Assembly (NCBI RefSeq): GCF_004345365.1 | Contig: NZ_SLVF01000007.1 | Coordinates: 186,001 to 250,000, forward strand | DNA from: Kribbella sp. VKM Ac-2568 | Lineage (GTDB): Bacteria; Actinomycetota; Actinomycetes; Propionibacteriales; Kribbellaceae | Direction: 5' to 3' | DNA length: 64,000 nt | Part shown: piece by piece, positions 56,542 through 64,000 of the stretch | How the letters are laid out: every line of letters begins with the position of its first letter | How positions within the stretch are numbered: position 1 is the first letter of the stretch | Program-made: the position numbers and the translations under genes | The notes under the pieces: generated by a model | What the model saw: only the letters and a program-made list of their open reading frames with translations | Told to the model about the DNA's origin: nothing | The model's database searches: none

Positions 56542-57660
56542 ATGGATCGCGGTATCAAGAACCAGCTCGCTGAACGGCTGACGAAACTGCTCGGCCTCGA
56601 TCACGGAGGCGTATCGAGCGGCGCGGGACCCGGCTGGGCGCTGGAGGAGGTCGGCTACGCGGCGAACTCGCCGACGACGGCCGGGCTGTACCGGATCCGG
56701 TTCACGAGCGGGTGGAACTCGTTGTTCGTGAAGGTCCTGAGCACCTACGAGCGCTGGCCGATGGTTCACCTCCTCGCAGAGGACTTCCGCGCGGTGGCAC
56801 TCGGCACGGACCTGTGGCGCTACGAGGCGGACGTGTACCTGGACGGCTTGAGCGGCTCACTCCCAGTGGGCCTTCGGCTACCGCAGGTGTACTGCGTGGA
56901 AGAGCTCGACCGCGATCATCTGGTCATGGTGGTGGAGGACGTCGAGACCGCGCCGGCTCCGTGGGACCGCGAGCGCTACGGCCATGCCGCCGAACTCCTG
57001 GGCAGGCTGAATGCCCGCCTGACCAGGAACGATGCGTTGCCGGCGTCTGCGGTACGCACGCCCGGCTGGTTGACCCGGAGCATGTTCAGCGGCTTCGTCG
57101 AGAGGTTCGCCCTGCCGCCGCTGCTCGATCCCGCCACCTGGACCCATCCTCTGCTGGCCGAGTCCGACCTCCGGCAGGACCTGGCCGACCTCGCCGACCG
57201 GGTCCCTGCTCTGCTCGACGACCTGGCGAGGCGGCCGCAGTTGATGAGCCACGGCGACGCGTGTCCACAGAACCTGCTGGTCCCGGCCGATCAGCCGGAC
57301 GGTTTCGTCGCGATCGACTGGACCGCGAGCGGACTGGTCGCCGCCGGGGACGACCTCGGCCAGTTGCTGATCGGCCGCGCACACTCCGGCGAGCTCGGCG
57401 TCGCGGAGCTCGCGGAACTACGCGAACTGGTGATCGGCCGCTATCACGCCGGCCTGGTCTGCGAAGGACGCGCGGACATCGACGAGGACGACGTACGGGC
57501 TGGGCTGGACGGTTCACTGATCGCGCGGAACGCGTTCCTGTCCGTGCCGTTGGACAAGTTGCCCGAGCCGCTGACGGACGAACTCGCGGCGATGGTTGCG
57601 CAGCGGCTGCAGCTAACTCGGTATCTGGTCGGGCTCGGAGCTGCTAGCCTGACCGCGTGA
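56542..57660 (+). CDS. Aminoglycoside-phosphotransferase-like kinase
   Basis: A 372-residue protein with the kinase-like fold of the APH/choline kinase superfamily. The catalytic loop is LMSHGDACPQNLLVP with Asp and Asn in the Brenner pattern HxDxxxxN, and the metal-binding DFG-equivalent is VAIDWTASG. The N-lobe has LYRIRFTSGWNSLFVKVLST with the ATP-binding lysine. Substrate may be a sugar, aminoglycoside or other alcohol; resistance is only one possibility. GGAGGAG lies about eight bases before the ATG. A terminator hairpin follows before tyrS. Confidence 0.85.
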   Translation: MDRGIKNQLAERLTKLLGLDHGGVSSGAGPGWALEEVGYAANSPTTAGLYRIRFTSGWNSLFVKVLSTYERWPMVHLLAEDFRAVALGTDLWRYEADVYLDGLSGSLPVGLRLPQVYCVEELDRDHLVMVVEDVETAPAPWDRERYGHAAELLGRLNARLTRNDALPASAVRTPGWLTRSMFSGFVERFALPPLLDPATWTHPLLAESDLRQDLADLADRVPALLDDLARRPQLMSHGDACPQNLLVPADQPDGFVAIDWTASGLVAAGDDLGQLLIGRAHSGELGVAELAELRELVIGRYHAGLVCEGRADIDEDDVRAGLDGSLIARNAFLSVPLDKLPEPLTDELAAMVAQRLQLTRYLVGLGAASLTA

Positions 57661-57736
57661 TCAAGCGACCCGCGCAGTATCGACCGGCTCTGGGACGAGC
57701 CGGCCTGCTGTAGTTCGCTTCCACCCCAGAGCCTCC

Positions 57737-57769
57737 GAGGCAGGAACCCGTCGTGGTTCCTGCCTCTTT
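57737..57769 (+). terminator. Intrinsic terminator in the tyrS leader
   Basis: GAGGCAGGAACC (57737-57748) and GGTTCCTGCCTC (57755-57766) form a perfect 12-bp stem with a 6-base loop and are followed by TTT. It lies 76 bases past the kinase stop and 57 before tyrS. A smaller hairpin, CCGGCTC with GAGCCGG, precedes it near 57684-57702. It may end the kinase transcript or act as an attenuator for tyrS. Confidence 0.7.
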
Positions 57770-57826
57770 CCGTTGCCGGAGGCATCGAGCTGGGTGCCTC
57801 TCCCCTGATACCCCGAGAGGTCAGCG

Positions 57827-59026
57827 ATGACTGAAGTGAGCGCCGTGCTCGAGCGGCTGCGGCGGACGACCGACACCATCGTCGGCGAGACCGACCTGGC
57901 CGAACGGCTGGCCTCGGGCCGCCCGCTGCGGATCAAGTACGGCGTCGACTGCACCGCGCCCGACCTCCACCTCGGCCATGCGGTGAACCTGTGGATGATG
58001 CGGCACCTGCAGGACCTCGGCCACCAGGTGGTGTTCCTGCTCGGCGACCTGACCACCCGGATCGGCGATCCCACCGGCCGCTCCGAGACCCGCCCGGTGC
58101 TGACGCCCGAGGAGATCGAGACGAACGCCGCGTCCTTCCTCGTCCAGGTCTCCCTCGTACTGCGGACCGAGCCGGAGGTGTTCGAGGTACGGCGAAATTC
58201 CGAGTGGTACGACGCGATGGACGTGGCGACGTTGCTCGGGTTGTTCAGCCAGGTGACGCATGCCCAGCTGATGGCGCGGGACATGTTCCGGGAGCGGGTC
58301 GCCGCGGGCCGGGAGATCGCGCTGCACGAGCTGACCTACCCGGTGCTGCAGGCATACGACAGCTTCGCGACGAACAGCGACCTCACGATCGTCGGGTCCG
58401 ACCAACTCTTCAACGAGCAGCTGGGCAGGCACTTCCAGCAACGGCTCGGGGCGGCTCCGCAGGTCGTCATCACCAGCACGATCACGCCGGGCATCGACGG
58501 CGGCGCCAAGCAGTCGAAGTCGCTGTACAACTACATCGGGCTGACCGACAGTCCTAGGGACAAGTTCGGCAAGGTGATGAGCCTGCCCGACTCGCTCGTC
58601 CAGACCTACGCCCACGTCTACACGGAACTCCCGATAGACGTCGTCGCCGGCCTGGGCGAGGCAGCGACGCAGGGCGGTCCACCCGCCCGTGACGCCAAGC
58701 TCCGTCTCGCCTCGGCCATCGTCACCCGCTACCACGGCGCCAACACCGCCAAGGCCGAACGGGAAACATTCATCCAGCTCTTCAGCGAAGGGAGCCGGCC
58801 GACGGACCTGCCCGAGGTGATCGTCTCGAGCGCAACGGTGCTCGAGTTGTTGCTGGCAGCACGTCCAAGCGACAGCCGATCCGAGCTGAGACGGTTGATC
58901 GGTCAAGGTGCGGTATCCCTCGACGGCCGCAAGATCAGCGACCCGGACGAGCCGATCACCTTGACCGGACCGACGACCCTCCGCTCGGGCCGTCGTATCT
59001 GGCACCGTCTCGTTCCCCCGGCCTGA
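57827..59026 (+). CDS. tyrS: Tyrosyl-tRNA synthetase
   Basis: A 399-residue class I synthetase that charges tRNA-Tyr. The HIGH motif is HLGHAVNL near residues 49-56; the KMSKS loop reads KQSKSL near 228. The middle has VGSDQLFNEQLGRHFQQRLG. The last 60 residues are an S4-like RNA-binding domain (LRRLIGQGAVSLDGRKISDP). Length and pattern fit the longer bacterial TyrRS group. A hairpin with a T-run lies in the 166-base leader; no T-box consensus could be found. A minisatellite follows the stop. Confidence 0.94.
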   Translation: MTEVSAVLERLRRTTDTIVGETDLAERLASGRPLRIKYGVDCTAPDLHLGHAVNLWMMRHLQDLGHQVVFLLGDLTTRIGDPTGRSETRPVLTPEEIETNAASFLVQVSLVLRTEPEVFEVRRNSEWYDAMDVATLLGLFSQVTHAQLMARDMFRERVAAGREIALHELTYPVLQAYDSFATNSDLTIVGSDQLFNEQLGRHFQQRLGAAPQVVITSTITPGIDGGAKQSKSLYNYIGLTDSPRDKFGKVMSLPDSLVQTYAHVYTELPIDVVAGLGEAATQGGPPARDAKLRLASAIVTRYHGANTAKAERETFIQLFSEGSRPTDLPEVIVSSATVLELLLAARPSDSRSELRRLIGQGAVSLDGRKISDPDEPITLTGPTTLRSGRRIWHRLVPPA

Positions 59027-59110
59027 TACCTGTCGGAGTCTGCCTAGCTTCCGTGGCTGAGCGGGAAACCCGGTTGGCGGCGGTCGGGGCGGACGCGACA
59101 CTGACGAGGT

Positions 59111-59255
59111 GGAGACGGACGGGCATGGAGGGCGGGCGGGCACGGAGACGGACGGGCACGGAGACGGACGGGCACGGAGACGGACGGGCACGGAGACGGA
59201 CGGGCACGGAGACGGACGGGCACGGAGACGGACGGGCATGGAGACGGACGGGCAT
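59111..59255 (+). repeat. 16-bp minisatellite
   Basis: Nine head-to-tail units of GGAGACGGACGGGCAC or its ...CAT variant: one at 59111-59126, a divergent 17-base unit at 59127-59143, then seven nearly identical units from 59144 to 59255. Sixteen is not a multiple of three, so a protein-coding array is unlikely. The 316-base gap 59027-59342 between tyrS and the HNH gene holds nothing else recognisable. Confidence 0.92.
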
Positions 59256-59342
59256 GGCGAAGGGCGGGCTCCCGCGAGACGGGGTCCGGCGTGGTCTTCG
59301 GAAATCCCGGCGCAGGCGTGTGAGCCTGCGTCTCGGCTCCTG

Positions 59343-60782
59343 TTACGGGCCTTGGGCCGAGGTCGCGTTGTCAGCTGCCCGCGGTGAGCCGGGGGCCAGG
59401 TTATTGGTTGGGTGACGCAGGATTCGTGTGGTGGCTTCGGGGTTGGGGTCATCGCCCCACGCGTTGAGCGCGGTGGACTCCGCAGAGGTGGGCCAGGTGT
59501 TGTCACCGGTCCACGGCCAAGGGGTAGACGGCCGCTGTGGGTCGGTCGCGGATGATGGGCGGTTCGGTCTGAGGTTCAGCCGGCTGCCGGGAGATGGTTC
59601 GGCCCAGGTGGGCCGGGACACGTGGACGACGCCGTGGGCGATGCCGATGGTCCAGTGGCCGGCGTGGACATCTGCGTGGTTGGCGCCGCACAGCAACACC
59701 AGGTTGTCGAGGCTGGTGTTGCCGCCCTCGTACCAGGGCACGAGGTGGTGAGCGTGGCAGTTCGGGGGCGGTGCCTTGCAAATGACGCAACCGCCGTCGC
59801 GCTTGATCAGGGCAGTGCGGATCGCGGAGGTGACGAACCGTTCCTCTCGGCCCACGTCCAGCGGTTGGGAGTTGGAACCGAGCACGATCGGGATCACCCC
59901 GGCATCACAGGCCAGTCGGCGGACGGCCGCGGCGGACAGGCCGTCGCCGAAGACGACGTCACTGGTCGCACCGGCGGTGGCATCACACAGGTCGGCGTAG
60001 TCGATGGTCACCACCAGCCGCGGGCGGCCAGGAATGCCGTTGCTGCCGGCGGCCAGTTCGAGCACCACCACCAAGGCGTCGGCCTGCCGCTTGTCACGGG
60101 ACCGCGGATCCGGTTGACCGTCGACTGTCTTGTGTGGTTTCGCGCCGGCGTGGATCAGGGTTCTGAGGAGTTCGGCGTTCTCGTTGGCCAGGAAGCCGCC
60201 GAACTCGACCCCCTGGTCGGCGTTCTTCAACCACAGCTTCTCCCGCCGGGCCGCCTTCTCCTCGGCCGGCTCCAGACCATCGGCGTCGAGGGTGTCGCGG
60301 ACCTTCTTCCCCAGACTCCGCAGGTCCGACGGCGACAGGTGCCGGGCGGCCTGGATCATCTGTTCCTCGGCGACGACCAGGTCATCGACGGGCACAGTGT
60401 CGGGGACTTGCGCCAAGGCGCTCACGATCGCCTCGGCCTGCGCAGGGTGCAGCAACACCGCCGGCTCCTCGACGAGCGCGTCAGCGAGCGGATCGGCTTG
60501 CGGATCAGGCAGGGCAGCCGCGATGGCTGGGTATTTCGACAGCTTGGTGGCCAGCTTCAGCTCGCGCCGGACCTCCTTGGCATCGCGGCGATGCCGGAAC
60601 GACAGCAACCGCACCGTGTCACGGGCCCCGATCTCCTTTGCGTATCCGGACTTCTCGAGCTCCGCCATCAGCTGCAGGCTATAGGTCTGCAATGACGCGA
60701 TCGTGGATTGCACGGCGTCGAGAGTGGCCAGCTGCTGGCTGCCACTCATCGACCACGCCGGCCGCATCTCCACGAGTTCCAT
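59343..60782 (-). CDS. HNH endonuclease with DUF222 domain
   Basis: A 479-residue protein of the large actinobacterial DUF222/HNH group. The DUF222 part covers about residues 20-330, with the charged HRRDAKEVRRELKLATKLSK segment. The HNH nuclease is near 350-400: CVICKAPPPNCHAHHLVPWY, then NLVLLCGANHADVHAG. The C-terminal 90 residues are Pro- and Asn-rich and look disordered. Such genes are numerous in actinomycete genomes and many are thought to be mobile-element passengers; the cell role is unknown. The ATG at 60782 is chosen; a start at 60812 is possible. Confidence 0.9.
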   Translation of the reverse strand: MELVEMRPAWSMSGSQQLATLDAVQSTIASLQTYSLQLMAELEKSGYAKEIGARDTVRLLSFRHRRDAKEVRRELKLATKLSKYPAIAAALPDPQADPLADALVEEPAVLLHPAQAEAIVSALAQVPDTVPVDDLVVAEEQMIQAARHLSPSDLRSLGKKVRDTLDADGLEPAEEKAARREKLWLKNADQGVEFGGFLANENAELLRTLIHAGAKPHKTVDGQPDPRSRDKRQADALVVVLELAAGSNGIPGRPRLVVTIDYADLCDATAGATSDVVFGDGLSAAAVRRLACDAGVIPIVLGSNSQPLDVGREERFVTSAIRTALIKRDGGCVICKAPPPNCHAHHLVPWYEGGNTSLDNLVLLCGANHADVHAGHWTIGIAHGVVHVSRPTWAEPSPGSRLNLRPNRPSSATDPQRPSTPWPWTGDNTWPTSAESTALNAWGDDPNPEATTRILRHPTNNLAPGSPRAADNATSAQGP

Positions 60783-61118
60783 ACCGATGACACTACAACC
60801 CAGCGCCGACACTTTCCGACTCGAAAGCCCTTATTTTCAAGGAACTCCGTGATCGGCCGGATCTGGTCACCTTGTCCACAACGGCGACAGAGCTGTGGAC
60901 GAAGAACGCTGTTGCCTCGCTAGCGAAGTAGCTTTAGCGGCCCCCTCGGCCACCACTGGGAATCGGCAGACCGTTGGGCAACTGGCCGCCGCCCACGTGA
61001 CCACCCGTTCCGTCCGAAGAACCTTGGGCTTTGACCACAGGTGAAGTCTCGCCGCCCGGACAGACTTCGGCGGGCGTCACCCCTGAGGTGACGCCCGCCG
61101 TACTGCGGGGTGGTGGGT
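60783..61118. other. 336-bp intergenic region with DnaA-box-like words and a hairpin
   Basis: TTGTCCACA at 60872-60880 equals the actinobacterial DnaA box, and TGTGGACGA at 60894-60902 is an inverted near match. At 61068-61100 lies a perfect 14-bp stem with a 5-base loop that would end the lipase relic transcript. No gene is seen. Confidence 0.5.
61068..61100 (-). terminator. Terminator hairpin after the lipase relic
   Basis: CGGCGGGCGTCACC and GGTGACGCCCGCCG pair perfectly over 14 bases with loop CCTGA, 18 bases beyond the relic's stop on the minus strand. The U-run is lacking. Confidence 0.55.
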
Positions 61119-61684
61119 TCAGCGCATCCGGTCGGCTGCCCAGGCGAGGATCTCGACCTTGGCGCGGCCAGCAGACCGTTGTGGTCGACCCCCGGGCACA
61201 CCTTGAACGGCAGGTCGTTGCCGACGGCACGCAACTGGTCGGCGGTGACCGTCATGGCCGGGCCGAACACCACGGTGTCCGCGGTTCCCTGGGCCAGGAA
61301 GATCGGCTCCGCGTGACGCCGTACGGGGATCTCGCCGTCCTTCTCCAGCAACTGCAGCATCTGCTCGGCGTCGACGGAGTACAGGTCCTGGCTCTTCTTT
61401 CCGGCCGCCTGCTCCGCGATGGAGCTGTAGCAGTCTGTCGCCAGCGTCTTCTGGAAGAGCTCCATCCCGTACGCCGTGAGGTAGCGGCTCGGGTCGAACT
61501 CCGGGTGGACGCCTTGAGTTCGCCCATGATCAGCACGATGAACGGGTTCGCCGGAGTGTCCGGCGTGAACGGGCGGACCGCGTTGAAGGTCATCTGCCAC
61601 TGGGAGATCGGTTTTGGTCGAGATCGTGCCGCGGAAGTCCAGTTCCGGCGCGTACTTGCGCTGGAGGTCTCCGGTGAACAACAC
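61119..61684 (-). pseudogene. Frameshifted relic of a secreted LIP-family lipase
   Basis: Pieces of a secretory lipase (LIP family) are spread over frames. KYAPELDFRGTIST, then after a shift near 61615 PISQWQMTFNAVRPFTPDTP and FIVLIMGELK, then after a shift near 61515 VHPEFDPSRYLTAYGMELFQ to PGVDHNGLLAA, and after a shift near 61170 AKVEILAWAADRMR and a stop at 61119. The part before KYAPEL, with signal peptide and nucleophile serine, is missing. The His of the active site (VDHNG) is still visible. At least three frameshifts make it inactive. Confidence 0.8.
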
Positions 61685-61771
61685 CCCTTCTGATGTCAGA
61701 ACTCATGCATCTTTTGTAGGTTTCCGCGGGCCTGCGCGGCATCGGTAACCGCCACCTATCTCGGCACCGGA

Positions 61772-62626
61772 CTACCTAGGTAGGTGAGAGGTGATCAGCC
61801 AGGCGGCGGAGTCGTAGGCGATTCCGTCCGTTGTCTGGTGCTTCGCGAGATCGTTGCGCAGGGCACCCAGTGTCTGGTGACGAGCGTCGTCGTCCAGATC
61901 GGCCAGCAGCCAGCCGAGCACGCCCAGGACGAAACGCTCGGCGGTGCGGACGTCGGGGCCGAAGTACATCGGCTCGGCGTGGGCCTCGAAGGTCGGGGCA
62001 GCGAGTCCGGCGTCGATCAGGATGCGGCTCACCTCGTCCGGGTCGGACTGCGAGAACGGCCCGGGTGCGTCCGGCGGCGGGACAGGCAGTTGCCGGCCGG
62101 CGGCGAGTGTGGTGGTGAACGAGCTGAACCACTCGTTCCGCGGGGGCGGCTGCCAGGTGAGCAGGACGAGCCGTCCGCCCGGCTTGGTCGCCCGCGCTAG
62201 ATTGCTGAAGGCAGCGGCGGGATCGGCGAAGAACATGCTGCCGGTGCGACTCAGCACGACGTCGAACTCGTCGTCCGCGAACGGATGAATCTGCGCGTCG
62301 ACGTGTGCGAAGTGTGCGTTGGGCAGGCCGATCGCGGCGGCCGTTCGTTCGGCGATCGCCAGCATCGGCGACGAAAGATCCACCCCGAGCGCAGTACCGG
62401 TACCGGCGAGCCAGGCCGCGGCTCTCGTCGTACTGCCCGTTCCGCAGCCGAGGTCGAGCACCTGGTCGCCGTCCCGGATCCCCGCCGCGCGAAGCAGCGC
62501 GTCGTCGTACCGGTGCAGCGCGTGCTCGAACAACTCAGCCTCCTCGGCCCAGAAGACACCTTCGGCGATGTCCCAGGCTCGGAGCTGATCCGCGTTCCCA
62601 GGATCGATCCACGTCACGTCACTCAT
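61772..62626 (-). CDS. Class I SAM-dependent methyltransferase
   Basis: A 284-residue methyltransferase. Motif I is VLDLGCGTGSTTRAA near residues 57-71, motif II ALGVDLSSPMLAIAER, motif III HPFADDEFDVVLSRTGSMFF. The pattern resembles UbiE/COQ5-like small-molecule methyltransferases. GAGGGGA stands seven bases before the ATG at 62626. The stop lies in the palindrome CTACCTAGGTAG (61772-61783). It is divergent from the BKACE gene with 82 bases between starts. Substrate unknown. Confidence 0.88.
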   Translation of the reverse strand: MSDVTWIDPGNADQLRAWDIAEGVFWAEEAELFEHALHRYDDALLRAAGIRDGDQVLDLGCGTGSTTRAAAWLAGTGTALGVDLSSPMLAIAERTAAAIGLPNAHFAHVDAQIHPFADDEFDVVLSRTGSMFFADPAAAFSNLARATKPGGRLVLLTWQPPPRNEWFSSFTTTLAAGRQLPVPPPDAPGPFSQSDPDEVSRILIDAGLAAPTFEAHAEPMYFGPDVRTAERFVLGVLGWLLADLDDDARHQTLGALRNDLAKHQTTDGIAYDSAAWLITSHLPR

Positions 62627-62708
62627 GATGTTCCCCTCTCGTCTCCACCCACTACGCCAGCCCACCCTCAACCGGTTCACCCCCAGCATCTGGCAGGCTG
62701 GCGACACG

Positions 62709-63413
62709 ATGACCCTGAAGGCATGCCTCAACGGCGACCGCTCCCGCGCCGACCACCCCGCAGTACCGGTGACGCCGGCCGAACTGGCGGAGGGGGCTCA
62801 CAGCGCCGCCTCGGCCGGCGCGGAGGCCGTGCACTTTCATCCGCGCGGTCAGGATGAGAGAGAAAGCCTGGCGTGGAGGGACATCCAGCCAGCGGTCGCC
62901 GCAGTCCGTGAGCGTTGTCCCGGGCTGCCCCTCGGAGTGGCAACCCGGGAGGAGATCGTGCCGGATCTCCCGACCCGGCTCAGCTTGCTCAGCGAGTGGG
63001 AGACCGGTCCGGACTTCGCCAGTGTGAACTGGCATGAAGAAGGCGCTGAGCAGGTCGCGGAGTTGCTGCTGAAGCGCGGCATCGGGATCGAGGCCGGTCT
63101 CTTCACGCCGGCCGCGGCGCGGAAGTTCCTGACCTGGCAAGGCCCGATCGTCCGCGTACTGGTCGAGGCGCTGCCCGGGATCTCGCCTGGTGACGACGGG
63201 ATCTCGGCGGCACGGGCCATTCTCGGCGAACTGCCGGACACCTTCGACTTGGTGGTTCACGGGGAGAACGAGTGGGCGTGGCCGGTGCTGGAGTGGGCGA
63301 GAGGCGAGCGGTACGGACTGCGCGCCGGGTTCGAGGACATGCTGGCCGGGCCGGGCGGGAAACAGGTTCGGAGTATCGGTGAGCTGGTGGACTTCATGAG
63401 GGGGAAGCGATGA
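62709..63413 (+). CDS. BKACE family protein (3-keto-5-aminohexanoate cleavage enzyme-like, DUF849)
   Basis: A 234-residue TIM-barrel enzyme family that condenses a beta-keto acid with acetyl-CoA, using zinc. The opening is LKACLNGDRSRADHPAVPVT and the zinc ligands are in AVHFHPRGQDERESL. ATREEIVPD and the late VVHGENEWAWPVLEWA are family features. At 234 residues it is shorter than typical members (about 270-310). The ATG at 62709 opens the domain. Its stop overlaps the next ATG (ATGA), so it forms an operon with the NmrA-like gene. The keto acid is unknown. Confidence 0.85.
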   Translation: MTLKACLNGDRSRADHPAVPVTPAELAEGAHSAASAGAEAVHFHPRGQDERESLAWRDIQPAVAAVRERCPGLPLGVATREEIVPDLPTRLSLLSEWETGPDFASVNWHEEGAEQVAELLLKRGIGIEAGLFTPAAARKFLTWQGPIVRVLVEALPGISPGDDGISAARAILGELPDTFDLVVHGENEWAWPVLEWARGERYGLRAGFEDMLAGPGGKQVRSIGELVDFMRGKR

Positions 63414-64000
63414 CCGTGCTGGTGACTGGGACGACGGGCAATGCGGGTGGAGCGGTGGTTCGGGCTCTTGCGGATAAGGGGGTTGCTGCCAAGGCGCTGG
63501 TACGGCGTGAGGTCGAGCTGCCTGCCGGGGTGGAGCCGGTACTGGGTGATCTCAACCGGCCGGACACCTTCGTCGATGCGCTGCAGGGTGTGTCCGGGAT
63601 CTTCCTGATGAGCGGGTACGAGAGCACCGACGAGTTGCTGGCCAACGCCGTTGCCGCCGGGGTGGAGCGGATCGTGCTGCTGTCGAGCAGCGCGGTGACC
63701 GGGACCGACACTGCCAACGCGATCGCCGAGTACCACTTGGCTGCCGAGACCGCCGTACAAGACTCAGGGATGGAGTGGACCTTCCTGCGGCCGAACACCT
63801 TCATGTCGAACACGCTGCGCTGGCTCGACCAGGTCCGGGCGGGTGATGTGGTCCGCGTCCAGTTCCCCGACGTGCCGATCTCCACGATCCACCCGGCCGA
63901 CATCGCCGACGTCGCCGTCGCCGCCCTGACGGAAGACGGCCACGCGGGTACGGCGTACCGGTTGACCGGGCCGGTCGCATTGAGGCCGGCCGAGCAGGTG
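63410..64000 (+). CDS. NmrA-like NAD(P)H-binding protein (3' end outside window)
   Basis: The first 197 residues of an atypical short-chain dehydrogenase. VLVTGTTGNAGGAVVRAL is the Rossmann motif at the N-terminus, and ALVRREVELPAGVEPVLGDL the next strand and loop. EWTFLRPNTFMSNTL and IHPADIADVAVAAL are typical of the NmrA/NAD(P)-binding group. There is no YxxxK active site in the usual place, so a sensor or quinone reductase-like role is possible. It overlaps the BKACE gene by ATGA. The C-terminus is beyond base 64000. Confidence 0.88.
   Translation, partial: MTVLVTGTTGNAGGAVVRALADKGVAAKALVRREVELPAGVEPVLGDLNRPDTFVDALQGVSGIFLMSGYESTDELLANAVAAGVERIVLLSSSAVTGTDTANAIAEYHLAAETAVQDSGMEWTFLRPNTFMSNTLRWLDQVRAGDVVRVQFPDVPISTIHPADIADVAVAALTEDGHAGTAYRLTGPVALRPAEQV

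Noticed and set aside
57661..57826. T-box riboswitch before tyrS
   Set aside because: No T-box consensus or specifier loop could be found, only terminator-like hairpins.
59111..59255. CRISPR array
   Set aside because: Units abut with no spacers between them and there are no cas genes; it is a minisatellite.
61772..61783. CTACCTAGGTAG as an operator
   Set aside because: It contains the stop codon of the methyltransferase and faces a relic; chance or terminator role is simpler.

Overview
The window is high-GC DNA with actinomycete gene style: GTG starts, ATGA and GTGA overlaps, SARP, LAL and ECF regulators, a DUF397/XRE pair and an HNH/DUF222 gene. The block at 10.0-17.6 kb (ROK regulator, sugar ABC importer, GH15, GH31) has the gene content I recall for the Kribbella flavida cluster that catabolises cyclobis-(1->6)-alpha-nigerosyl (CNN). 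I therefore read the window as chromosomal DNA of Kribbella or a close relative. The genus call is inference. No tRNA, rRNA, CRISPR array or intact transposon was seen.

Layout. 0-5.6 kb: a truncated SigB-type sigma factor, an APC permease, a SAM methyltransferase, then a DUF397 gene, two tiny coupled genes and an XRE/DUF5753 regulator that share a palindromic operator-like element. 5.6-9.8 kb: small-molecule enzymes (DUF2461, epimerase, quinone reductase, epoxide hydrolase). 10.0-17.6 kb: a tightly overlapped oligosaccharide uptake and hydrolysis operon behind one promoter/operator. 17.8-19.2 kb: a decayed metE. 19.3-25.8 kb: an ArsR-CDF metal module, a NarL-type two-component system, an SDR with a repeat-expanded tail and a divergent TetR with a clear operator. 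25.8-29.8 kb: a CGNR regulator, a secreted hydrolase, an ECF/SnoaL sigma factor and a 1.4-kb gene-poor stretch with two inverted structured repeats. 29.8-39.5 kb: an ABC-F gene with a leader peptide, an OmpR-type two-component system and a five-gene Opp/Dpp operon. 39.6-51.2 kb: AraC, aldo/keto reductase, flavin oxidase, a large LAL regulator, a second ECF/SnoaL gene with a SnoaL partner, and a SARP-type regulator with unusual domain order. 51.3-64 kb: DUF3574 and a PGRP amidase, a ketopantoate-reductase-like gene, a GNAT, an ECF sigma factor, idi, a phosphotransferase, tyrS, a 16-bp minisatellite, an HNH gene, a lipase relic, a methyltransferase, and a BKACE/NmrA pair running off the end.

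How the parts work together. The CNN-like operon should import a short alpha-glucan through the lipoprotein and two permeases (no ATPase is encoded here, so a shared one is assumed). GH31 would cut it to isomaltose and GH15 would cut isomaltose to glucose, with the ROK protein sensing sugar at a palindrome over its own promoter. The ABC-F gene looks controlled by translation of a seven-residue leader behind a WhiB7-like promoter. Several regulators sit beside inverted repeats in divergent gaps (TetR/SDR, CGNR/hydrolase), which gives testable operator predictions.

Genome decay is visible as metE, LIP lipase, LuxR and probable DUF3846 relics. Long open frames antisense to real genes were treated as GC-driven shadows and omitted. 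All calls come from reading the sequence and remembered family knowledge; no database search was run.
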